Assembly (NCBI GenBank): GCA_012514925.1 | Contig: JAAYZI010000391.1 | Coordinates: 1-5,363, forward strand | Source: Deltaproteobacteria bacterium | Lineage (GTDB): Bacteria; Bdellovibrionota_C; UBA2361; JAAYZI01 | Reading direction: 5' to 3' | DNA: 5,363 nucleotides | Shown here: positions 1-5,363 of the stretch, piece by piece | How positions within the stretch are numbered: the first letter of the stretch is position 1 | Layout of the letters: each line of letters opens with the position of its first letter | Notes under the pieces: model-generated | What the model saw: only the letters and a program-made list of their open reading frames with translations | The model's database searches: none | What the model was told of the DNA's origin: nothing | Translations under genes and position numbers: made by a program

Positions 1-1859
1 AAACGGGTAAGAGCCAAAAGCGCATGCTCTCCACCAGAAAGGTTTATGCCGCCCTTGGACCACTGGCCCAGCACCGAATGAAGGGTGAGTTTATTTCGCT
101 CCATCACTTCAGCAAAACCGCACTCCTTGGCCAATTTCATAATCTCGTTGTCGCTTAGCTTATTGCGCGCACCGATTACGATATTATCACGCAAGGTCAT
201 GGACCATAAATTAGTCGACTCCTGGCGCAGGTATCCACAGCAAGCCCAAAGGCTCTCGCGGCTTACATCCTCAATGTTCATACCGTTGATCATCACCCGT
301 CCTTTAGTGGGGCGATAGATCCCACAAAGAATGTTAACCAGTGAACTTTTGCCGCTACCTGATTCGCCGACAATGCAAATAAGCTCACCCGGCTTTATAT
401 CCAAAGAGATGTCGCTTATAGCCGCCTCGCAGGGCTCTTTCCCGTCGCTCTTTGGGTAGCTGAAGTACAGATTTTCCACTTTTAATAAAGGCGCTTTGTC
501 AAAGTATATGTCTTTCTGAGGCGAGTTCTTTTTCTTTGATCCCTTCCGCATCACGGCATGAGCCAACTGCGCCTGGGGCAGGTTCTTAAGCATCTCTCCC
601 AATGACGAAGCCAAAGCGCGAATCGAAGCATTAAGAGAGTAAAGCGCGCCCGTAATCATCCCATAATCTCCGATTGAGGGACCCACAGTGGAAAGCCCAG
701 CAGACTTGGATACGACATCAGCCAGCACCAAAAAAACAACCCCGGATACAACCGCCGTATTAAGAGGCTGTACCCACAGCTCCCGCTTCTGCTGAGTCAA
801 CTCCGGTTGCAGCCATAGCTCATCTATATTAATGCGCTCCGCCTTAAAGTGCTTTAGCAAATCCTGCATCTTTCCGTTGAGCTTTATCTCCACATGGCCT
901 TTGCCAGTAAGAAGGTTCCATTCCTGGAAGTCAAAACGATGCTGCGGATCGGCCGTCCGACCGGAGATAGAAAATTCTTCTCGCCCTCTCTTATACGAAT
1001 GGTAGAAATATGGAATCACAAAAGCTCCCAAAAGTGCAGCTCCCAACGGACTGTGGGGTGCCACAATCACAACCGCTCCAACAACAGAAGCAGACGGGAC
1101 CACCAATTCAAATAACTTTTCTCCAAAGCTGCGGATGGCTACTTGCGCGCGTATGGTGCGCTGAACGAGCTGAGTGGTTTCCGGCAAAAACTGCTCATCA
1201 GGGGGAAAACGGGTCAGAGCTTCGCGCATGTCACTCATGACTTCCTGATTTATCTTGACATCGTGTTGGCTTTTGACGTAGCGATTTATGGCATTTGAAG
1301 CGAACATCGCCACACTGACGCCCACGCCAACCCCAAACCAAGTATAGGCACTTTGCATTAATTCGTGCACAGCCGGTCCTGAAGCTTGAAGTTCTGACGT
1401 CACGGACCCTGCGAGGATGGATGTGCCTCTGGATACTCTGACTAGGGCGTCAACAATGCGAGCTCCGGAATATGTCAAGGCATAAGGCACTAATGCCGAA
1501 AAAAGGTTGGTGGCAATCCGAGCGAACAAGTATCCTTTGCCAGCGCTCCACGCCCATCCAACTGAACTATTAATGCAACCGATAATAGACGGTTTGTCAT
1601 CAAGTTCAGCACCGGGGTCTCCTGCAGACAGGGTGTTCTCGGTAAATAGTCCGGTAAAGGTTTCCTGAGAGGGCTTTCGGTCCCGGATGGTTATCGTTTT
1701 GACATTATCTGTTTGAGTGAAGGTCTCTGATTGGCTGCGTCTAGGCAGGCAGTATTTAGCTAGCTCTGAAACCTGGCAGTCAAGCACCCGCCACGCCTGC
1801 TCAAGTGGCGCAGATCCCCCCCTCTGCGACCTATCTTTAGAGACATTTTGCTGCGGCAT
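1..1859 (-). CDS. ABC exporter half-transporter, membrane domain fused to ATPase domain; 3' end beyond window
   Basis: Read from the sequence: an ATG at 1859-1857 opens a frame with no stop to the window edge (619 codons visible). An in-frame TAG lies 14 codons upstream and no better start lies between. Residues 1 to about 105 are hydrophilic with no hydrophobic segment. Six likely membrane helices follow, near 110-135, 172-192, 250-268, 270-288, 366-384 and 397-415, the layout of a type IV ABC exporter. The ATPase domain starts near 457: A-loop Tyr468 (YFSYP), Walker A GESGSGKSS (498-506, Lys504), Q-loop Gln546 (GYLRQES) and signature NLSGGE (606-611). Walker B, D-loop and H-loop lie outside the window. 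Family knowledge says such proteins dimerise in the inner membrane and export a substrate using ATP. The substrate is unknown here; lipid, peptide or drug are all possible. It follows atpC on the same strand after 111 bases, so co-transcription is possible but unproven. Confidence 0.9.
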   Translation of the reverse strand, partial: MPQQNVSKDRSQRGGSAPLEQAWRVLDCQVSELAKYCLPRRSQSETFTQTDNVKTITIRDRKPSQETFTGLFTENTLSAGDPGAELDDKPSIIGCINSSVGWAWSAGKGYLFARIATNLFSALVPYALTYSGARIVDALVRVSRGTSILAGSVTSELQASGPAVHELMQSAYTWFGVGVGVSVAMFASNAINRYVKSQHDVKINQEVMSDMREALTRFPPDEQFLPETTQLVQRTIRAQVAIRSFGEKLFELVVPSASVVGAVVIVAPHSPLGAALLGAFVIPYFYHSYKRGREEFSISGRTADPQHRFDFQEWNLLTGKGHVEIKLNGKMQDLLKHFKAERINIDELWLQPELTQQKRELWVQPLNTAVVSGVVFLVLADVVSKSAGLSTVGPSIGDYGMITGALYSLNASIRALASSLGEMLKNLPQAQLAHAVMRKGSKKKNSPQKDIYFDKAPLLKVENLYFSYPKSDGKEPCEAAISDISLDIKPGELICIVGESGSGKSSLVNILCGIYRPTKGRVMINGMNIEDVSRESLWACCGYLRQESTNLWSMTLRDNIVIGARNKLSDNEIMKLAKECGFAEVMERNKLTLHSVLGQWSKGGINLSGGEHALLALTR

Positions 1860-1970
1860 AACGGCTGTACTCCCCTGGGTGGATATGACGCTTTTGCTCT
1901 AGTGTGTTGCATATTCCTTGTAAGCCGATACGAATGCCCCGATCAGGAACGGCCAGACCCCGATATTTCC
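1860..1970 (-). other. Intergenic gap between atpC and the ABC exporter gene
   Basis: This 111-base spacer is the longest non-coding stretch in the window. It holds the ABC gene's Shine-Dalgarno site at its downstream end and an imperfect inverted repeat at 1909-1937. In that repeat a 6-base arm (GCATTC) pairs with GAAT-AT-GC, with a two-base bulge and a 15-base loop. No T-run follows, so it does not look like an intrinsic terminator. No convincing -35/-10 pair was seen. Read-through from the atp operon into the ABC gene is therefore plausible, but this is inference. Confidence 0.4.
1870..1875 (-). promoter_or_regulatory. Shine-Dalgarno site of the ABC exporter gene
   Basis: The minus strand reads GGGGAG here, ending 10 bases before the ATG at 1859. 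This is a reasonable match to the ribosome-binding consensus and supports that start codon. The in-frame TAG further upstream also rules out a longer protein. Confidence 0.6.
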
Positions 1971-2384
1971 TTACTTTTTAAACAGCTCCTCAATGCTGGC
2001 TAGCCGCCGTAGCTGTTTTGCGGCTTCTACCCGTTCGGGATCGTCTGCGCTGCCTTCGGAAATAATCCGAAGCAGATCCTGCCTTTCCATTTCGTAACCG
2101 CTCGGATCAAGAGATTCTTGAGTCTCAATTCGTGTACACAGGATGTTAAGGATCCGACCACTGAAACTGCAGACACCTTCAGAGATCAGCATCTTGCGGA
2201 CTTCGTGGATATCTTCTGAAAAATAGCTCAAAACTCCACCTGCCAACAAACCAGCATACTTGCAGTGATTCGGCAAAATTCCGACCTCACCATCTACCCC
2301 AGGCAAAGTGGCAGTACTGGCGACCTCTTCAATCTCTATTCCAGCAGGCGTACAGATCCTAATTTGAAAAGATTCGGTGCTCAT
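1971..2384 (-). CDS. atpC: F1F0 ATP synthase subunit epsilon
   Basis: This 137-residue protein matches the usual length of epsilon (about 130-140). Epsilon sits at the foot of the central stalk, binds gamma and the c-ring, and can inhibit ATP hydrolysis. The N-terminal beta-sandwich is clear: FQIRICTPAG near residues 6-15 and the family hallmark LPGVDGEVGILPNH at 27-40, followed by LLAGGVLSYF at 46-55. The C-terminal half (about 85-137) is predicted helical but divergent. The LDPSGY stretch (92-97) sits where many epsilons carry the ATP-binding I/L-D-x-x-R-A motif. The ATG at 2384 is the first possible start, because an in-frame TGA lies two codons before it. There are only 9 bases after the atpD stop and no visible Shine-Dalgarno, which suggests translational coupling to atpD. 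The identification rests on the N-terminal motif plus gene order. Confidence 0.95.
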   Translation of the reverse strand: MSTESFQIRICTPAGIEIEEVASTATLPGVDGEVGILPNHCKYAGLLAGGVLSYFSEDIHEVRKMLISEGVCSFSGRILNILCTRIETQESLDPSGYEMERQDLLRIISEGSADDPERVEAAKQLRRLASIEELFKK

Positions 2385-2393
2385 GAATCAACT

Positions 2394-3845
2394 TTAAGCA
2401 AATTTCGAGAACTCAGCCGCCAATTTTTCTGCCTTGGCATGCGCCTCTTCCAACGTGCCTACCATATAAAACGCCTGCTCAGGCAAATCATCATGCTTCC
2501 CATCGACCAACTCACCGAAACCACGCACGGTGTCTTCAATCTTGACATATACACCAGGAGTACCAGTAAAGGTCTCTGCTACATGAAACGGCTGCGACAA
2601 GAAACGTTCGATTTTGCGGGCGCGCGCCACCACGAGCTTATCCTCCTCGGATAACTCTTCCATACCCAAAATGGCGATAATATCTTGCAGCTCCTTGTAA
2701 CGCTGCAAGGTAAGCTGCACATTACGGGCAACGCGGTAATGCTCCTCTCCAACCACTCCCGGCTCCAAAATCGTGCTTGTAGAAACCAAGGGGTCCACAG
2801 CAGGATAGATACCCTTTTCAACGATCGCACGGGAAAGAGCCGTGGTAGCATCCAAATGCGCAAAAGTTGTAGCCGGCGCCGGATCGGTATAGTCATCTGC
2901 CGGCACATAAACCGCCTGCACTGAAGTAATTGAGCCCTTACGAGTCGAGGTGATACGCTCTTGCAACTCACCCATGTCGGTAGCCAACGTCGGTTGGTAA
3001 CCTACCGCACTGGGCATACGCCCCAACATGGAAGATACCTCAGAGCCAGCCTGCAAAAAGCGAAATATATTATCCACAAACAGAAGCACGTCACGGCCTT
3101 CTTCATCACGAAAATATTCGGCCGTAGTCAAGGCGCTAAGACCCACCCGGAAACGAGCACCAGGAGGCTCGTTCATCTGCCCATAAACCAAACACGTCTT
3201 AGACAGAACCCCGGACTCTTTCATCTCGTTCCAAAGGTCGTTGCCCTCTCGGGTACGCTCCCCTACCCCGCCAAAAACAGAATAACCACCATGTGCTTTG
3301 GCGATATTGTTGATTAGTTCCATGATGATCACGGTCTTTCCTACGCCCGCTCCACCAAAGAGCCCGATCTTGCCGCCTTTAACGTATGGACAGAGCAAGT
3401 CCACCACTTTAATACCTGTCTCCAAGATCTCTTTAGAAGTGGCCTGCTCCTCAAAGCTTGGCGTGGGACGATGGATCGACCAGCGGATGTCTGTTTCTAT
3501 AGGACCCGCCTCATCCACCGGGCGGCCGATTACATCCATAAGACGCCCTAAGGTGGCCGGACCAACAGGAATCCTGATGGCTTCGCCGGTATTTATCACC
3601 TCTTGATTGCGTCTTAAGCCGTCGGTGTTATCCATGGCGATGCAACGCACAACATTGTCACCTAAGTGTTGAGCGACTTCCATTGTCAGATTATTGGGGT
3701 CCTCGCTAATATTCGGATTGGTGGTTAATAGAGCATTGAAAATCGGAGGGAGGCTGCCCTCCTCCGGGAACTCAACATCCACAACCGCACCGGTAACCTG
3801 CACGATCTTACCGGCTGCGAGTTCTTTATTTTCTTGACTTTCCAT
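2394..3845 (-). CDS. atpD: F1F0 ATP synthase subunit beta (catalytic)
   Basis: This 483-residue protein is slightly longer than E. coli beta (460) and carries the catalytic nucleotide sites of F1. An N-terminal beta-barrel (about 12-90) precedes the nucleotide-binding domain. Visible motifs are the P-loop GGAGVGKT (164-171, Lys170 and Thr171), GERTREGNDLW with the catalytic Glu196 and Arg197, Walker B DVLLFVD ending at Asp258, Arg262 in DNIFRF, and adenine-pocket Tyr347 in GIYPAVDP. The C-terminal lever reads EELSEED (396-402), a conservative change from DELSEED. All catalytic residues known from E. coli (Lys155, Glu181, Arg182, Asp242, Tyr331) have counterparts, so it should be active. After GIYPAVDP the sequence is LVSTST, where many bacteria have LDSTSR; the final Thr is shared with chloroplast-type beta, but the Val is less usual. 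It lies between atpG and atpC as in standard atp operons. No in-frame alternative start lies nearby upstream. Confidence 0.99.
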   Translation of the reverse strand: MESQENKELAAGKIVQVTGAVVDVEFPEEGSLPPIFNALLTTNPNISEDPNNLTMEVAQHLGDNVVRCIAMDNTDGLRRNQEVINTGEAIRIPVGPATLGRLMDVIGRPVDEAGPIETDIRWSIHRPTPSFEEQATSKEILETGIKVVDLLCPYVKGGKIGLFGGAGVGKTVIIMELINNIAKAHGGYSVFGGVGERTREGNDLWNEMKESGVLSKTCLVYGQMNEPPGARFRVGLSALTTAEYFRDEEGRDVLLFVDNIFRFLQAGSEVSSMLGRMPSAVGYQPTLATDMGELQERITSTRKGSITSVQAVYVPADDYTDPAPATTFAHLDATTALSRAIVEKGIYPAVDPLVSTSTILEPGVVGEEHYRVARNVQLTLQRYKELQDIIAILGMEELSEEDKLVVARARKIERFLSQPFHVAETFTGTPGVYVKIEDTVRGFGELVDGKHDDLPEQAFYMVGTLEEAHAKAEKLAAEFSKFA

Positions 3846-3858
3846 GGGTTTACTATTG

Positions 3859-3863
3859 CCTCT
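3859..3863 (-). promoter_or_regulatory. Weak, distant Shine-Dalgarno site of atpD
   Basis: The minus strand reads AGAGG within AAGAAGAGG, with 13 bases between it and the atpD ATG at 3845. That is longer than the usual 5-10, and no better site lies closer. The frame stays open upstream of the ATG through the 53-base gap, but it contains no ATG, GTG or TTG there, so the annotated start stands. Confidence 0.4.
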
Positions 3864-3898
3864 TCTTACTTGTTGTAAAAACCATACGCGCCTTAAGT

Positions 3899-4795
3899 CT
3901 ACTCCGCGGCTGACTGAGACCCTCCGATGATGTCTAAAATCTCGGCGGTGATGCTGGACTGTCTCAGTTTATTGTGCTGTAAGGCCAGCTTATCAATCAA
4001 CTCACCCGCATTCTTGGTGGCGTTCTCCATCGCGGTTATCCGGCAGCCATGTTCGCTAGTCTTAGCTTCCTGCGCGGCCCGACGCAGCCTCGTACGCACA
4101 CACAGCGGCACAAGCATATTGAAAATTTCCTGAGCTGATGGTTCATGGAGCGTCCGGCCTACATTACTGGCACGATCACGGGCGGGCAGAAAGTCAGCAA
4201 GCATCTCCGAATCAATCGGCAGTAATCTATCTATACCAACACGCACCGACATAGCTGATTTAAACTTAGTGTAGATGATCGAAACCTCGTCCACCTCTCC
4301 TGAAAGAAAGCTCTGCTCCGCCTCAAGGCAAACCTGATCTAAGGGCCACATGGAGGGATCATCAGGGAGCCTTTCATAAACTCGGAATGGCTGGCGTTTG
4401 CGTAATTTAAAGTAGTCGGCGGCCTTTTTTCCAAGCAGAACGAATTCGCTCTTAATCCCAGCTGACTCCTTCTCTTCAATAACTGCTTCTACTGCCTTAT
4501 TAAGGCTCATATTATACGCGCCGCACAATCCTCGGCTTCCACCGATGACTAGATAGCGCACCCTTTTAACCTCTTCCCGCCGAACCATCAGCGCGTGCGA
4601 AAATTGGTCACTCACAGACCCATCCAACAGATCGGCAAGCATCTCTCCTAAGGTGCTACTGTACTCCCTGGTATTCAGGAGAGCATCCTGGGCTTTGCGC
4701 AGCTTCACCGCCGACACCAACTTCATGGCGTACGTAATTTTTTTGGTGCTTCTAACCGATCGAATGCGGCGTCTGATCTCTTTTAATCCGGCCAT
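3899..4795 (-). CDS. atpG: F1F0 ATP synthase subunit gamma
   Basis: This 298-residue protein (E. coli gamma is 287) forms the rotating central shaft that couples the F0 ring to the three catalytic sites. The N-terminal coiled-coil helix is unmistakable: LKEIRRRIRSV (4-14), then STKKITYAMKLVSAVKLRKA (16-35). The middle Rossmann-like domain has YLVIGGSRGLCGAYN (81-95), where the family usually has DRGLCG. The C-terminal helix carries SEHGCRITAMENATKNAGE (247-265) and RQSSIT (278-283), which keeps the conserved Arg, Gln and Thr that contact beta near the catalytic head. It ends in IIGGSQSAAE, like the usual EI(V/I)GGA tail. The start at 4795 is supported by AGGAG at 4806-4810 and by alignment to the family N-terminus. 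It begins 19 bases after atpA and is followed 53 bases later by atpD. Confidence 0.99.
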   Translation of the reverse strand: MAGLKEIRRRIRSVRSTKKITYAMKLVSAVKLRKAQDALLNTREYSSTLGEMLADLLDGSVSDQFSHALMVRREEVKRVRYLVIGGSRGLCGAYNMSLNKAVEAVIEEKESAGIKSEFVLLGKKAADYFKLRKRQPFRVYERLPDDPSMWPLDQVCLEAEQSFLSGEVDEVSIIYTKFKSAMSVRVGIDRLLPIDSEMLADFLPARDRASNVGRTLHEPSAQEIFNMLVPLCVRTRLRRAAQEAKTSEHGCRITAMENATKNAGELIDKLALQHNKLRQSSITAEILDIIGGSQSAAE

Positions 4796-4805
4796 TGCCT
4801 AAAGT

Positions 4806-4810
4806 CTCCT
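4806..4810 (-). promoter_or_regulatory. Shine-Dalgarno site of atpG
   Basis: The minus strand reads AGGAG in the 19-base atpA-atpG spacer, ending 10 bases before the atpG ATG at 4795. It is the clearest ribosome-binding site among the atp genes seen here and fixes the atpG start. Confidence 0.7.
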
Positions 4811-4814
4811 GATC

Positions 4815-5363
4815 TCAAGCCGCCGCACTTGTTACTTGCTCAGCTTCCATGTGCGCACTGAACTCGCCTAAAAACTTTTCGATGATCTCATTCAACTCAG
4901 TTTCGATATCGGGGGAAATTTGCCCCTGCTGCTGTAACTGCGTTAGCAAATTGCCATGCTCGGCTTTAAGGTGCGCATGCAAGGCAGCTTCAAAGGGCAA
5001 TATCTGCGGCACGGGGAGCTTGTCGAGCCGCCCCGAACTGACGGCAAATATGGAAACCACCTGGAGTTCAACCGGCATGGGGCGGTACTGCCCCTGCTTC
5101 AAAACCTCCACCAGGCGCTCTCCTCTTGTAAGCTGGGCTTGAGTAGCCGCATCCAAATCGGACCCAAACTGCGCAAAGGCCTGCATCTCACGGTACTGCG
5201 CCAAGCTTAAACGCAGCGTACCGGCGACCTTCTTCATGGCCTTAATTTGAGCGGCACCGCCTACCCGCGAAACAGAGAGACCTACATTAACGGCTGGCCG
5301 AATGCCGGCGTAGAAAAGATCGGATTCCAAGTAAATCTGCCCATCGGTGATCGAAATCACGTT
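4815..5363 (-). CDS. atpA: F1F0 ATP synthase subunit alpha, C-terminal part (5' end beyond window)
   Basis: The visible 182 residues correspond to the last third of alpha (from about E. coli residue 344 of 513) and end at a TGA at 4817-4815. The fragment opens with NVISITDGQIYLESDLF and continues with GIRPAVNVGLSVSRVGGAAQ. The Arg of VSRVGG (codon 5267-5265) is the arginine finger (E. coli alphaArg376) that reaches into the beta catalytic site. AQYREMQAFAQFGSDLD is the usual helical-domain segment. Alpha carries non-catalytic nucleotide sites and alternates with beta in the F1 hexamer; the P-loop is not in view. The frame continues to the window edge, so the GTG near 5360 is an internal Val codon and not a start. 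The C-terminus is about 10 residues longer than in E. coli and ends in an Ala-rich tail. Next comes atpG, 19 bases away. Confidence 0.98.
   Translation of the reverse strand, partial: NVISITDGQIYLESDLFYAGIRPAVNVGLSVSRVGGAAQIKAMKKVAGTLRLSLAQYREMQAFAQFGSDLDAATQAQLTRGERLVEVLKQGQYRPMPVELQVVSIFAVSSGRLDKLPVPQILPFEAALHAHLKAEHGNLLTQLQQQGQISPDIETELNEIIEKFLGEFSAHMEAEQVTSAAA

Noticed and set aside
894..1240. Two overlapping plus-strand open frames opposite the ABC exporter.
   Set aside because: The minus-strand ABC frame is continuous through the region and contains the expected membrane helices; the plus-strand products are low-complexity and unrecognisable.
1..1859. Possible frameshifted or degraded ABC pseudogene.
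   Set aside because: Codon-by-codon reading of the minus strand shows a single intact frame with ordered motifs throughout the visible part.
1897..1925. A promoter for the ABC gene: minus-strand CTTACA, 17 bases, then TAGAGC.
   Set aside because: It matches the -35 consensus at only 4 of 6 positions and the -10 consensus at 3 of 6, too weak to call.
1909..1937. Intrinsic terminator after atpC.
   Set aside because: The possible stem is short and bulged, and the downstream minus-strand sequence is AACACACTAG with no T-run.
2579..2971. A second minus-strand frame of 130 codons inside atpD.
   Set aside because: It is an out-of-frame reading of atpD, rich in Arg, Ser and Trp, with no family resemblance.
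2265..3606. Several plus-strand open frames of about 80-130 codons (2265-2654, 2961-3317, 3298-3606) antisense to atpD and atpC.
   Set aside because: They lie opposite strongly conserved atp coding sequence, their products resemble nothing I recognise, and they are what codon bias on the true strand would produce by chance.
5358..5360. GTG as a possible start of a short alpha-like gene.
   Set aside because: The frame continues to the window edge with the alpha consensus (Asn before this Val), so it is an internal codon of a gene cut by the window.

Overview
The window is a bacterial chromosome fragment of roughly even base composition, with every recognisable gene on the minus strand. Reading in the direction of transcription (high to low coordinates), it holds the 3' end of atpA, then complete atpG, atpD and atpC. 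These are the F1 subunits alpha, gamma, beta and epsilon in the standard bacterial order. After a 111-base gap comes a long ABC exporter gene that runs off the left edge.

The F1 genes are tightly packed: 19 bases between atpA and atpG, 53 between atpG and atpD, and 9 between atpD and atpC. This is typical of one polycistronic message. The alpha, beta and gamma products keep the residues expected of a working rotary ATP synthase: the beta P-loop, the catalytic Glu, the alpha arginine finger and the gamma C-terminal RQxxIT segment. Together they form the catalytic head (alpha3beta3) and rotor stalk (gamma-epsilon) that couple transmembrane ion flow to ATP synthesis. The F0 genes and delta would be expected upstream, beyond position 5363.

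The left third (1-1859) is one uninterrupted minus-strand reading frame of 619 visible codons. It encodes a six-helix ABC exporter half-molecule (membrane domain fused to ATPase domain) with a hydrophilic N-terminal extension of about 100 residues. The window ends just after the ABC signature motif, so Walker B and the rest of the ATPase domain are not visible. The substrate cannot be told from sequence.

The organism is a bacterium, probably Gram-negative. The alpha fragment reads like those of delta-proteobacterial lineages, while beta has features shared with several phyla, so I do not assign a phylum. No RNA genes, CRISPR arrays, insertion sequences or phage genes were seen, and no stretch over 300 bases lacks a gene. 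I found no convincing new biological system. The points most worth a second look are the ABC exporter placed directly after atpC and the divergent C-terminal half of epsilon.
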